Shown here: in pieces, positions 44,695 to 54,911 of the stretch
Layout: every line of letters starts with the position of its first letter
Position numbering within the stretch: position 1 is the stretch's first letter
Origin: KACC-23026 sp963829575
GTDB lineage: Bacteria; Bacillota; Bacilli; Bacillales; Sporolactobacillaceae
Reading direction: 5' to 3'
Assembly: GCA_963829575.1 (NCBI GenBank)
Contig: CAWHJF010000012.1
Location: 657,636-721,635 of the forward strand
Length of the DNA stretch: 64,000 nucleotides
Notes under the pieces: model-generated
What the model saw: the letters and a program-made list of their open reading frames with translations, nothing else
Database searches by the model: none
Told to the model about the DNA's origin: nothing
Made by a program: the position numbers and the translations under genes

Positions 44695-45675
44695 TTATTT
44701 AAAATGCTGCATGGTCTCTTGTAAGCTTGTTGGATCGACAACCACTTCATCATTGTTATTTTGTAAGACGTCATCATACATCACTTGTGGTGTCGCTTTA
44801 AGCTGATAATACTTAATATGGGCAAGATCAAGTTTCTTAACCGCGAGTCCAAAGCTGACCATATCGGTATGCGACATATTCGTTGAAGTCAAGAAGTTCG
44901 ATGTTTGATTAATTAGCTCAGGCAATTGCGTAATGTGCGAAGGTTTCAAAGCCGTTTTGGCAATTCCAACCAGCGCACGTTCCTGCAACTTTTGGCGACC
45001 GAAATCGGTACCTGGAACGGAATCGCGTTCGTGCACAAGCTCTGTGACCATTTTTCCATCTAAATGCTGAAGGCCTTTTTTGATCACCATATCTTTATCT
45101 TCTTTGTACCAAGGATGGGTAAAGGTCACATCAAATGGGACATTAATATCGACTTTTCCAAGCACATCAACCATGGATTGAAGTCCACCATAATTGGTTT
45201 CGGCATAGTAGTTAATTGGAACGCCGGTGAACGAGCTAATCGTTTGAACGGCAGCCAAAATCCCAGCTTCTGACCCTTGATGGGCTTGCTCAATGTATTG
45301 CACACTCGTGAGCTTCGTATACCCGTATCCTGGTACATTGATCCGTGTGTCACGTGGGATACTGACGGCACTGACTTTGTTGGTGTTGAAATCGACATGA
45401 ATAATGATAATCGAATCGGTATGTCCAAGTTTGTCGCCTTTTCTCTGGTCGGAACCTAAAAGCAGGAAGTTGACCGTTCCGGTTGGCAGCTTAACAGTGC
45501 TGGTCCCATTACCTGAGATGGCAGGCGCGGCTCTAAAGTGATGCGTCGGCATTAAGTTATAGTAAGCATACGCCCCTCCGCCAGCTAACAGAATCAAAAT
45601 GACAATGAGAACAGCGCCAATGCGCCGAATCTTATACTTTCTTGATAGGTTTCGTTTAGTGTAACGGCTATTCAT
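44695..45675 (-). CDS. LytR-CpsA-Psr (LCP) family protein (second locus)
   Basis: An N-terminal basic stretch (TKRNLSRKYKIRRIG) and a membrane helix (AVLIVILILLAGGGAYAYY) precede the LCP domain: VNFLLLGSDQRKGDKLGHTD, VSIPRDTRINVPG and VHERDSVPGTDFGRQKLQER. At 326 residues it is of family length. The ribosome site GGAGGG lies 5 bases before the ATG. A decayed homologue lies 1.9 kb downstream on the same strand. It probably ligates an exopolysaccharide or teichoic polymer to the wall, and the nearby polysaccharide cluster could supply one (inference). Confidence 0.93.
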   Translation of the reverse strand: MNSRYTKRNLSRKYKIRRIGAVLIVILILLAGGGAYAYYNLMPTHHFRAAPAISGNGTSTVKLPTGTVNFLLLGSDQRKGDKLGHTDSIIIIHVDFNTNKVSAVSIPRDTRINVPGYGYTKLTSVQYIEQAHQGSEAGILAAVQTISSFTGVPINYYAETNYGGLQSMVDVLGKVDINVPFDVTFTHPWYKEDKDMVIKKGLQHLDGKMVTELVHERDSVPGTDFGRQKLQERALVGIAKTALKPSHITQLPELINQTSNFLTSTNMSHTDMVSFGLAVKKLDLAHIKYYQLKATPQVMYDDVLQNNNDEVVVDPTSLQETMQHFK

Positions 45676-46353
45676 TCAAACCCTCCATCATTAGAATCAA
45701 GTTTATTTTTAAGTTTGTCTTTTATAATAGGGCCATAATACGCGCACGGACGGTTCGTCCATCACAACGCAAGGTACGCGTTTGGAGTAGGTGGGGCTGA
45801 AAAACATTCAAGATGTGTGGAAGTCTAATCCTCATCAGTTTTGCCTGAGTCCTTTTAAATTAGCCATTCGTCAAAAAGCAACAATGAGAAAATTATACTA
45901 TAAAATCAAGAAATGACTAGTCTTGTTTTATAATTGAAAGGTGATTTAATAGGATGTAATCCGTTTGTAATGAGGAATGGAAGAGGGCAAGCGCACTCGG
46001 GGCGAAGCAATCAGCCTAGTTCCATTAACAGGAACAGCCATGCCGATTGAAAAAGTGGGGGCATCGGTTTCGTCATCTAATAAGAAACCTTTTCAGGACC
46101 ACAAACGTATTTAAGGAATGAACGCATTGATCTTGAATTTGCGGGGGAGTTGCCAACAAGACACCCACATGATCGGATGCTCCAAAGGTGGGCATCGAAC
46201 AGGGACACTCCTCATAGGGATGATGGGATCACGTTTCGGATGAACGGTTGGCTCTTTATATAAGAGCGTGCATTGGGGAACATTTCCTCAATAAAAAAAT
46301 CCTCAACGTCATGCCAAACATGGTAAACTAGTTCAAAGAAAGAGGGTGACACG
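45676..46353. other. Spacer of 680 bp, no convincing gene
   Basis: A 45-codon frame at 45977-46114 (SLVPLTGTAMPIEKVGA) faintly resembles a PTS EIIA start but has no ribosome site. No array words were seen. Confidence 0.4.
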
Positions 46354-46773
46354 GTGAAGCGGTTTTTAAAAATTGCCTTACCTATAATTATTGTTCTTAT
46401 AATCGGCTACTTTGGATACAGAGAGGTCTACCACTATGTGGCGAGTAAAGTTGTGAATAAGATTAGCCATTCGGTAACCCCGATGGAAATTGCCAAGTTG
46501 ACCGACAGTCCGACTTTATTAAAAGAAGCAGCGTCGAACTCGCTTAAATTAGATCCTAACACTCTCTCATTGAAAGACAAAGAGAAGGTGGTCCAGATTG
46601 TCACCAAAGACTTCTCAATGTCCCAGATTAAGGATATTGCTTTAAAGATTAAACAAGGAAACCTAACCGAAGCCGAGAAAAAGCAAATGGTGGACCAATA
46701 TAAATCAAAGTTCTCAAGCCAAGACAAAGCTCAGCTTAAAGCCATTGCGGAGAAGATGGTGGCACAGAAATAA
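46354..46773 (+). CDS. Small membrane-anchored protein of unknown function
   Basis: A 139-residue protein. One N-terminal membrane helix (IALPIIIVLIIGYFGYREVY) is followed by a Lys/Glu/Ser-rich helical region (KLDPNTLSLKDKEKVVQIV). The start is GTG with AGGGTGA upstream. No family is recognised. It is 68 bp from the VanZ gene and likely co-transcribed. There is no sign of enzymatic motifs. Confidence 0.65.
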   Translation: MKRFLKIALPIIIVLIIGYFGYREVYHYVASKVVNKISHSVTPMEIAKLTDSPTLLKEAASNSLKLDPNTLSLKDKEKVVQIVTKDFSMSQIKDIALKIKQGNLTEAEKKQMVDQYKSKFSSQDKAQLKAIAEKMVAQK

Positions 46774-46841
46774 TTGGGCGAGATTGTCCCTCGACTATTT
46801 TAATTTTTTTATAAGACTTTAAACAAAGTTGGTGAGTCTTT

Positions 46842-47288
46842 ATGTTCTTAAAACTATTAAAAGGGTTGCTATTAGTGGCTTCTCTTATCTTTATCTATCA
46901 TTTCACCATGACGCCAACGGCTTCGCTCGGGATTGGAACAAAAGCTACTGGTGGGGTGAATCTTGATCCATTAAGGATCATTGATGACTATCATAAATCA
47001 AGTGCTAAATATTTCATCATAAATGAGTTTGGGAATGTTCTGCTCTTTATGCCGTTTGGTCTCTTTCTTCCATTTGCCTTTAAGAGACTCAGAGGGTTTG
47101 GTACGGTAATCTTCATAGGAGCCTTATTATCGCTCTGTATTGAACTTTACCAATTGAGAATGCCGACAAGATGGACGGATATTGATGATTTGATTTTAAA
47201 TACAACGGGTGCTGCATTAGGGAGTATCATTTTCAATATCTTTAATTTGGTTTATAGGTTAATCAAATTTATACATAAAACCTTCTGA
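46842..47288 (+). CDS. VanZ-family membrane protein
   Basis: A 148-residue protein with four hydrophobic helices. Diagnostic segments are FIINEFGNVLLFMPFGLFLPF and LCIELYQLRMPTRWTDIDDLILNTTGAALG, the RxxDxxDxxxNxxGxxxG pattern of VanZ-like proteins. In enterococci VanZ lowers teicoplanin sensitivity, but most Bacillales homologues have no known role. The start ATG has a weak GGTGAG site. It follows the unknown membrane protein and precedes the decayed LCP gene. Confidence 0.88.
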   Translation: MFLKLLKGLLLVASLIFIYHFTMTPTASLGIGTKATGGVNLDPLRIIDDYHKSSAKYFIINEFGNVLLFMPFGLFLPFAFKRLRGFGTVIFIGALLSLCIELYQLRMPTRWTDIDDLILNTTGAALGSIIFNIFNLVYRLIKFIHKTF

Positions 47289-47382
47289 AAAACCAGAAGA
47301 CAAAGAAGAAAAGAACGCTCAAACAAGGTTGGAACGTTTTCACTGAGTTAAATGTATGTTCAATAAAAAGAGTTAAAAGAGT

Positions 47383-47413
47383 AGGAGGCCACTGCACAAG
47401 TGGTCTCCTCTTT
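47383..47413 (+). terminator. Hairpin after the VanZ gene
   Basis: AGGAGGCCACT and AGTGGTCTCCT arms with a 5-nt loop, then CTTTG. The T-run is poor. Confidence 0.55.
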
Positions 47414-47504
47414 GTGTTGTGAAACAAATTATAAGTGAGAATGTAGCCAGTGCTTCAAATCATAATAGACTGAAACAAAAATGTTCTGAATCGTCAAATA
47501 AAGA

Positions 47505-47530
47505 AGCCCCTTAAAAACTTCTTAAGGGGA
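47505..47530 (-). terminator. Hairpin near the end of the decayed LCP gene
   Basis: CCCCTTAA and TTAAGGGG arms, followed on the minus strand by TTCTTTATTT. Confidence 0.5.
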
Positions 47531-47543
47531 AAGGGGGCATTGC

Positions 47544-48599
47544 TTATTTAAAATGTGACATAGCAGATTTAAACTGGATTGATCCAATATAATTTCATCG
47601 TTATAGTTCTTTAAAACATCATCATAAACTTTTTTGACTGGTACCTTTTATTTGATAATATTTGATTTATTTGTATTCAAATTTTTCATTGCCATTGCAA
47701 AACTAAGTAGATCTGAATTGGACATATTTGTACCAATTAGAAAGTCGATTTCTTTTGAATAAGACTAGGTAGTTTGGTGATATTATTAGGTTTTAATCCC
47801 TCTTTTGCAATCGCAATAAGACTTTTTCTTGTAAAATTTGTCGATCGTAATCACCTTGTGGAAGAGAATAGCGTTCATGGGTGAGTTCGGCCACCATTTT
47901 CCCATTTAAAGTTTGGGTTCCTGTTTTTAATGACCATTCCTTTATCTTCAGGATACCAAGGATGTGTTAAGAGAACATCAAAAGGTACATTAACTGTAAT
48001 GTGGCCAAGAGTATTTACCATTGATTCTAGTCCAAGGTAATTCGTTTCAACGTAATAATTGATCGGTATGTCCTGTTAATTCACTAATTGACGCCGCAGC
48101 GGCTTAATTCCAGCTTTGGACCCATTTGTGATTGTTTAACGTATTGAACGCTTGTTATCTTAGTATATCCATAACCTTGCTAAATGAACTCTTGTATCAC
48201 GTAGGAATACTAACAGCGCTAATTTGATTTGTATTAAAGTCCACATGCATTAATATAATGGTATCCGAATGGCCGACGTTCTGTCCTTTTCTTTCATCAG
48301 AACCTAACAATAGAATATTCATTGTTCCTTGTTTTTGGAGAGATCTGAGATGAACGATTTTTATTGTTTGATATTGAACTATTAATTGTTGGAACGTTTT
48401 TAAAATGATTGGCTGGTTTCAAGTTAAAATATTCATAAAGACCAACACCTGCAATCAAAATGATGAGAGCTAAAAGAGTAACTAGCAGGTTTCTAATCCA
48501 TTTTTTCTTTTTCTTTGCTTTTCTTCTTGTGGATCTTTCCAATTCAATGTCACCCCGCTTATATGGTTTATGTATATCAAAAAACAAAATCTTAGACAT
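47544..48599 (-). pseudogene. Decayed LCP-family gene (third locus)
   Basis: Reading the minus strand frame by frame recovers the whole LCP layout: a basic N-terminus and membrane helix (RNLLVTLLALIILIAGVGLY), then in a new frame MNILLLGSDERKGQNVGHSD and ILMHVDFNTNQISAVSIP, and at the far end YDDVL-like and AMSHFK residues matching the intact LCP gene at 44695-45675. At least four frameshifts and several stops break it. Close similarity to the neighbour suggests a tandem duplicate in which one copy is dying. Confidence 0.85.
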
Positions 48600-48844
48600 T
48601 ATAATATAAAATAGGAGAAAAAGGTATTTAGTGTTAGGGTTTTCAAAAAATTTACATTAAAACATTCTGACACATATTATAATGGATAATGATAATTGAT
48701 TTGTCCCAAATTATACTTAAAATAACAATGACTTTCAAAAAGATATATTGTAAAATCAACATGGTTGGTTTTATTTGCTACTTATCGTGGTTGAAATTAC
48801 TAATGAAAAATGTCGAATTTTAACTGATTTAGTCGTATACACCA

Positions 48845-48853
48845 TGTTATAAT
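48845..48853 (+). promoter_or_regulatory. Extended -10 promoter ahead of the polysaccharide cluster
   Basis: TG-T-TATAAT, an extended -10 element, lies 100 bp before the first cluster gene. No good -35 is visible. The same TG-N-TATAMT pattern recurs before two later genes. Confidence 0.4.
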
Positions 48854-48953
48854 GTTACCAAAAGTTATAGAGTCCAATTTTCTGTATGTTGGTTTAAAAC
48901 GGAATGGTTACTCGAAATTTATTTAGAGATATAAGATTGGGGGATGGAGAAAA

Positions 48954-49639
48954 TTGGCAATTTCTAATTCTTCGACTTTAGTAAAGGAAGATCAAAGAAA
49001 TACCAATACTGAATTATATGTGTCTAATAAAAAATCCTATCTGATTTTAAAAAGAAGCATGGATATATTATTAGCTGGAATAGGATTAATTGTCTTATCA
49101 CCTTTGTTTCTGCTTCTTGCATGTCTGATAAAAATAGAAGATCCCAATGGAAAAGTTTTCTTCAAACAAAAACGCGTTGGGATCTTTGAAACGAACTTTG
49201 AAATGTATAAATTTCGTTCGATGGTTTCAAATGCAGAAGAACTACTCGAAAGCCTTTTAGATCGAAATGAGGCAGAGGGTGCATTGTTCAAAATGAAACA
49301 GGATCCAAGGATTACTAAAGTAGGTCGTTTTATTAGAAAAACGAGTTTCGAGATGAACTACCGCAATTATGGAATGTGTTAAAAGGAGATATGAGTTTGG
49401 TTGGGCCAAGGCCACCACTTCCAAGAGAAGTAGAAATGTACAATGGCTATCATAAAAGACGGCTATTGGTGGTTCCTGGTTGTACGGGGTTATGGCAAGT
49501 GAGTGGTAGAAGTAACATCCCTTTTGAAGAAATGGTTGAGCTTGATTTGAAATATATTCAAAAGAGAACAATAAGGTTTGATATTATCTTGTTGGTTAAA
49601 ACTTTTAGAGTCCTTCTTGGTTCGAAGGACGCATACTAA
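48954..49639 (+). pseudogene. Initiating sugar-phosphate transferase (bacterial sugar transferase), frameshifted
   Basis: The enzyme puts the first sugar-1-phosphate on undecaprenyl phosphate to start polysaccharide assembly. The first frame covers residues 1-140 (membrane helix MDILLAGIGLIVLSPLFLLL, FFKQKRVG, MYKFRSMVSNAEE). The frame breaks near 49355 and the rest reads LPQLWNVLKGDMSLVGPRPP and TGLWQVSGRSNIPFEEMV. The expected FDELPQLW is interrupted by a 2-base GA excess or 1-base loss in TTCGAGATGAA. Full length would be about 228 residues, of the short WbaP/EpsL type. Start TTG 48954 with GGAG 5 bases before. Loss here would silence the whole pathway. Confidence 0.85.
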
Positions 49640-49672
49640 GTTTTTTGTTGATGGAATTTTGAGGGGATGTTA

Positions 49673-50990
49673 ATGAATAAAGAAATCATAATTAAATCCG
49701 TAATTACAGCTCTGCTTTTTCTGTGCGTCGCATTCTTTTTTAAAATAGTTGGTGTACTGTGCCTTTTACTACTTGCAATAAGCTTAATTCCATCATTTAA
49801 ATTTCATTATTTTCTTTATGTAGCTATATTTTTTATCCCCTTCGAATTTTTATTAAAGTCCTTAGGTGGAATGATTGATACAAGTAACCAATTGTTTGTT
49901 GCGCTTACGGCTATATTGTTTGTCTTGTTCATTTTTATTAGAAAAGAGTATGATTTCTTTAAAAAAGTGGCACAAGACAAATTCTATATAAATGTGGGCG
50001 CCTTTTTTTTGGTGATCTTAATAACGACATTATTTTTCATACAACATGAAAAACAGTATTCATTTTGACTTGAAATTTACTTTGTTTATTATTTATTTTT
50101 TAGCACTAACTTATTTTATTAATGATTGGAAAAAAGTTGATGCCATTCTTTTAATTATGACAATGAGCACGCTTATTCTTTCAATATTAATCTTCCAAAA
50201 CCCAGGTAATAATGTATTTAACCTAGGCAAGAACACTGTAGGTTTCTTTCTAAGTTTTATGTATCCGATTCTATTTAGTAAGGTATTCCTTCCAAATTCC
50301 ATCGCGAAACGAATTTTTTGGTGGGCAATATTAATTTTGGTTTTAGTAGCCAGCTTATTAGATAATTGTAGGGGCACTTGGGTAGTCATTCTTCTTTCTT
50401 CGTTTCTTTTATTAGTATTAGCGAAGAAGTATCTTTATCTATTGGTTATATTTATTGGGGGAGCGGTCTCTCTAGCCGTTCTAATATTAGGACACCTTCT
50501 TCCAAAATTTTTATACGCCAGACTGAATATTGATTCATTCTTTTCTCCGAATTATGATCCAAATCAAGAACGATTAAGGTTATGGAGTGCAACTTTTAAA
50601 ATTGTGAAACATCATTTGTTGACGGGAATAGGATTTAATAACTTCCCATTTGTTTATCCTCATTATATAACTGGTCCAGTTACAAGAGTCTATCTTGCTC
50701 CGCATAATATGTATTTTGAAGTATTGGTGAGTTCAGGTATTCTAGGCTTAATTGCGTTCATTATAATGATTATTTGGCTTTTAAAGAGAGGTCTATCGAT
50801 TATGACCGATTCTTTAAAGCAAGGGGATTGGAAGTCCGTATCCATTGTGCTTTCATTTGTAATGATTCTAATTCATAGCTTAGTAGACAGTTTTTTATTT
50901 AGTGCGAGCGGGGATTTTGTCATTTGGACCTCAATAGGGCTCTTGACTATCATTTACAATCTAAAGGCAAAACAAAATGTCCACATTTAA
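49673..50990 (+). pseudogene. O-antigen ligase/polymerase-type membrane protein (Wzy/WaaL-like), frameshifted
   Basis: The first 133 residues (about four membrane helices) run in one frame to 50068. The rest (314 residues, about seven helices) continues in another frame from about 50046. Neither piece is full length, and together they give about 440 residues, normal for this family. The Wzy_C-like motif LWSATFKIVKHHLLTGIGFNN and the loop HNMYFEVLVSSGILG are in the second part. The break is within 25 bp at GAAAAACAGTATTC. It would polymerise repeat units on the outer membrane face. It overlaps the flippase by 14 bp. Start ATG 49673 with GAGGGG 6 bases before. Confidence 0.8.
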
Positions 50991-52422
50991 AACAATTGCA
51001 TCCAACTCATCTTATCTAACGATTGGTCAACTGTTGGCAAGACTGTTTAACCTTGTATGGGCCATTCTAATAGCAAGATATCTGGGGAATTTCTTGTTTG
51101 GGGAATTGAATTATGGAATATCTCTCGTAACCATTTTGGTCCTCGTACAAAATTTGGGTTTGGATACGTTAATTGTTCGGGAACTATCCAAAAACTTAAA
51201 GAAATTAGATGTTTACTTAACAAATTATTTACTATTAAAATTTTTCCTTATTATAATAAGTTGGATCGTAACGCCAATCGTTCTGATGAGCCTTAAGCAA
51301 CCTAGTTCAACGGATATGTTAATTTATGCTTTATTAATTGGACAAACTGTGACCAGTCTAAATAATATCTGTTTTTCCATTTTTAGGGCACACGAAAACA
51401 TGAAATATGAGGCTTATTTTCAGGTCATCAATAAATTATTAATTACCGTAATAAGCATTGTTTCGGTACTGTTGGGATATAAAGTTTTATCAATAGCTTT
51501 TGTAATGGTGTTTGCAAACCTTGTTGTTTTATTACTTTCAATCCGACCTTTAATTCGATTGTTTGAAAAGCCATTTCAATTTAAATTTGATTTTAGTCTG
51601 TCGTTGCATCTATTAAAATTAGCTGTACCATTTTCGGCTGCAATGATCTTCACAAATTTGTACTTTAGAATTGATACCGTCATGCTTGAAGCTTACAAAG
51701 GTGAATCAGCTGTGGGGTTGTATAATGCAGCCTATAAAATCATAGACAATTTACAGTTTATACCTGCCTCAATTACTACCGCTATTTTTCCGTTCTTTTC
51801 GAGGAGAGCCGAATCAAAAAGCGAAGGCTATAATAATGCAGTCTTTAAAACTTTAAAATTCTTTTTAATAGCGTCACTGCCCATTTCATTAGGGATCTTT
51901 ATATTATCTCAGAAGTTTATTGGACTTCTTTTTGGACAATCATATGAATCGGCTTCAATCATTTTGAAATTCTTAAGTCTTGGTATTGTGCTTTTGTATG
52001 TGAATTATTTATGGGGTTATGTTTTAAATGCCTCTAACAAACAAAACAAAATTATGATGTTTTCTTTTATTTGTTTGATATTTAATGTTTCTATTAATTT
52101 TTTCCTGATTCCAAGATATGGGGCAAACGGTGCTGCGATCGCAACAGGTTTGACGGAACTGATATTATTTGTTTTATCAATATTCCAAGTAATTAAGGTA
52201 ACTCAATTTGGATTAAAACAATTAGATTACCTCCCTAAGTTAATCGTTCTTAACATTTTGCTTGCTCTTTTATTTATTTTTGGATTTAAGATGAATCTTG
52301 TGATTTTACTAACGCTATCCTTCATCTTATATTTTCCGCTTCTTATTTTCTTGAATATTATTGATAAAAATGAACGGAATTTAGTGTCATCTATTTTAAA
52401 GCGATCTAGGGGGACACAATGA
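50977..52422 (+). CDS. Polysaccharide flippase (Wzx/MATE-like oligosaccharide exporter)
   Basis: The intact 481-residue protein has about 12-14 membrane helices. It flips undecaprenyl-linked repeat units across the membrane. Its first segment TIGQLLARLFNLVWAILIARYLG and internal KLAVPFSAAMIFTNLYFRIDTVML are typical of the polysaccharide biosynthesis (PST) family. It overlaps the preceding polymerase gene by 14 bp and the next glycosyltransferase by 4 bp (ATGA), so these genes form one operon. Confidence 0.9.
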   Translation: MSTFKTIASNSSYLTIGQLLARLFNLVWAILIARYLGNFLFGELNYGISLVTILVLVQNLGLDTLIVRELSKNLKKLDVYLTNYLLLKFFLIIISWIVTPIVLMSLKQPSSTDMLIYALLIGQTVTSLNNICFSIFRAHENMKYEAYFQVINKLLITVISIVSVLLGYKVLSIAFVMVFANLVVLLLSIRPLIRLFEKPFQFKFDFSLSLHLLKLAVPFSAAMIFTNLYFRIDTVMLEAYKGESAVGLYNAAYKIIDNLQFIPASITTAIFPFFSRRAESKSEGYNNAVFKTLKFFLIASLPISLGIFILSQKFIGLLFGQSYESASIILKFLSLGIVLLYVNYLWGYVLNASNKQNKIMMFSFICLIFNVSINFFLIPRYGANGAAIATGLTELILFVLSIFQVIKVTQFGLKQLDYLPKLIVLNILLALLFIFGFKMNLVILLTLSFILYFPLLIFLNIIDKNERNLVSSILKRSRGTQ

Positions 52423-53523
52423 ATATAGGAATTGATGCGCGTCACCTAAAAGATAGTAAGAGTGGCTTTGGAAGTTATACCACCAATTTAATCCATCATT
52501 TAATCCAAATAGATAATGAAAATCATTATTTTCTTTTTATAGATAAAGAAATTGATGATCTTCCTTCTAAACCAAACGTTAACCAAGTTGTATTAAATAG
52601 TAAGACCTCTTGGAATCAGGTTACTCTTCCAATTGAGTTATTAAAAAATCGTTATAATCTAGATGTTTTTCATTCCCAGCCAACACCATTCCAATGATGG
52701 CTTATCTTATTAAGACTGTTGTACCATTTGTATTGACCTTGCATGATGTCATCTTCTACAAATATGAAGAGTATCGGAATTTGAAAAATCGTTTGATGAT
52801 CACGGCAGCTAAATCCGCAGAATACATTTTAACTGTCTCCGATTATTCTAAAAAAGAGATTGTTGAAACATTAAACGTTCCGTCAGGAAAAGTCATTACA
52901 ATTCCAATTTCAATCAATCCGTTACTCACTGATGTTGATACAAGTGGAATGGATGAAATAAGAAATAAATTTGGAATCCGATCAGATTACATTTTTTATG
53001 TAGGCTCTTTAACGCCTAGGAAAAATATTAAAACGTTAATTGAAGCTTTTTCTCTGATTAAAGCTGAAGACGCTTCTGATTTTCAGTTGGTTATTGCAGG
53101 GTCAAAGACGGTACTTTATGAAGAACTTTTGGACCTGCAAGAAATCTAGGCATTGAAGATCGAGTCATATTTACTGGATCCGTCACAGAAGAAGAAAACA
53201 AACTCTATTAAAGACATGCTGAAGTGTTTGTTTTCCCTTCTTATTATGAAGGATTTGGACTTCCACCTTTGGAAGCCATGGCATCAGGTGTCCCGGTTAT
53301 TTCATCAAATGTGACGTCACTTCCAGAAGTATTAGGTGAAAGTGCGCTCTATTTCTCTCCTGACAAGCCACAAGAATTGGCAGACCAATTGGTGAAAATC
53401 ATTAAAGATGACTTGTTGAAAAATCGTTTAATAGAATCAGGATTCAAACAAGCGGAAAACTACTCTTGGGAACAAACGGCGAAAAACACGTTGGAAATCT
53501 ATAAGAAGTTCGACAATAAGTAA
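52419..53523 (+). pseudogene. GT4 glycosyltransferase broken by two frameshifts and a nonsense codon
   Basis: Three frames together encode one GT4 protein of about 368 residues. The first gives MNIGIDARHLKDSKSGFGSY and ends at 52697. A second runs 52694-53149 (FVLTLHDVIFYK, YVGSLTPRKNIKTLIEAF). The third starts in another frame with ARNLGIEDRVIFTGSVTEEE, hits TAA at 53209-53211 where Gln is likely (LYQRHAEV), and continues to 53523 with VFPSYYEGFGLPPLEAMASG. A true C-to-T nonsense change is hard to blame on homopolymer error, so this gene is probably genuinely dead. Confidence 0.82.
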
Positions 53524-53549
53524 TTCCCAATGGTTTTAGGGGGGAAAGT

Positions 53550-54707
53550 GTGAGTAAAAGACTATTATTAATCGAACAAGGTGGAAATGGTGGGGTTTGC
53601 CACTATACCTTTGAACTTACAAATGCGTTGGCAGATCAAGGCGCAGAAGTAGGGTTGTTTACAGCCACTGACTATGAACTGGAAGACAAAGAGAGAACCT
53701 TTACACTCTATAATAAAATAAAATGGTGTCGGAATGATCTACTTAAAAAGCTCAAATTAAATAAAATACTGAATATCGTGTATTATCTTTTGGCGCTCTT
53801 TAGTTTAGCGGGAATTATTCTTAAAAATAAATATAAAATCGTTCATATTCAAGGCATGTACTTTTTGCCGATGAATGTTCTAACAGTCTGTGTGATTAAA
53901 TTACTAGGATGCCAATTTGTTTTTACGCCACATAACACATTTCAAAGATATAATAAGAAAAGTTTTGAGTCTCTTTACCTGTGGTTATTAAAACAAGCTA
54001 AAAAAATCGTAGTCCATTCGGCGTTTGATAAAGAGCGTCTCAGCACACATTACTTAATCGATCCAGGTAAGGTGGAAGTTATTCCACATGGGAATTATGG
54101 TTTTTTCAAATCCAATCAATCCAGTTTAGAGGCACCCAAACAACGTTCAATCAAAAAAAATATTCTATTCTTCGGTTACATTCGTCCAGATAAAGGATTG
54201 GAATATTTAATAGAGGGGTTTGCTTCCTTCTTAAAAGATGCTCCAGACCAATCAGAATATCTTTTAAAAATTGTGGGGCGACCAGAAGGTTCTTTTGAAA
54301 AGTATGAGGAACTGATTCGGAAATTTGGGGTTGATTCCAATATCGATAAGGTCCTCGAATACATCCCATTTGAAAAAGTAGAAGAATACTTTCAAGAAAC
54401 CGATTTAATCGTACTGCCATATATTGAAATCAGTCAAAGTGGCGTCCTTCAGTTAGCCATGTCTTTTGGTAAACCTCTCATTGTGACAAATGTAGGGGGA
54501 CTACCAGAGATCATAAAGGATAATCTGAATGGATTTGTTGTACCTGTCAAAGATTCGGGAGCTATTGCTCAGAAATTAATATTAGCTTTTCAAAGTATGG
54601 ATCAATTAGAAGAGATGGGAAAGAAAAATTTGGAGTTATCGGAGACGGAGTTTAGTTGGACGGCAATCTCCAAGTCTACCCTAGATATGTATAATAGGAT
54701 TAATTGA
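53550..54707 (+). CDS. GT4-family glycosyltransferase
   Basis: 385 residues. An N-terminal Rossmann domain (LLIEQGGNGGVCHYTFELTNAL) and a C-terminal GT-B domain (KNILFFGYIRPDKGLEYLIEGF; VLPYIEISQSGVLQLAMSFGKP, with the sugar-nucleotide Glu region) are complete. Start GTG 53550 with AGGGGGG upstream. It transfers one sugar of the repeat unit; donor and acceptor cannot be told. It lies 26 bp after the decayed GT4 gene, in the same operon. Confidence 0.88.
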   Translation: MSKRLLLIEQGGNGGVCHYTFELTNALADQGAEVGLFTATDYELEDKERTFTLYNKIKWCRNDLLKKLKLNKILNIVYYLLALFSLAGIILKNKYKIVHIQGMYFLPMNVLTVCVIKLLGCQFVFTPHNTFQRYNKKSFESLYLWLLKQAKKIVVHSAFDKERLSTHYLIDPGKVEVIPHGNYGFFKSNQSSLEAPKQRSIKKNILFFGYIRPDKGLEYLIEGFASFLKDAPDQSEYLLKIVGRPEGSFEKYEELIRKFGVDSNIDKVLEYIPFEKVEEYFQETDLIVLPYIEISQSGVLQLAMSFGKPLIVTNVGGLPEIIKDNLNGFVVPVKDSGAIAQKLILAFQSMDQLEEMGKKNLELSETEFSWTAISKSTLDMYNRIN

Positions 54708-54759
54708 AATCTAGAGGTTGTTCCTGAAATGTGAATTGCATATTAATGAAAAATCTTAA

Positions 54760-54787
54760 TGGACTCTTTTTAAGGGTCTTTTTTTTA
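54760..54787 (+). terminator. Terminator of the first polysaccharide operon
   Basis: GACTCTT and AAGGGTC arms with a short loop, then eight T. Confidence 0.75.
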
Positions 54788-54852
54788 TATCCACCTTTTC
54801 ATTACATCACCTGTGAAAAGTCTATCTCTTTCTCATATATAAACGTTCTAAA

Positions 54853-54894
54853 GAAAAAACCAGCGGCATCAAAAAACAAATTGATGTCGCTGGT
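54853..54894 (-). terminator. Terminator of the decayed GH73 gene
   Basis: ACCAGCGGCATCAA pairs with TTGATGTCGCTGGT (one G-U), with a T-run on the minus strand, 20 bp past the stop. Confidence 0.85.
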
Positions 54895-54911
54895 GTATAA
54901 AAAATAGTAGT

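Noticed and set aside
45977..46114. 45-codon frame with SLVPLTGTAMPIEKVGA resembling a PTS EIIA start
   Set aside because: No ribosome site, very short, and the following EIIA residues are missing; the similarity may be chance.
48893..48908. AAAACGGAATGGTTAC as a second copy of the mobile-element end
   Set aside because: Resembles CAAAACGGAACGGTTTA but has mismatches, no partner end and no target duplication; probably chance.
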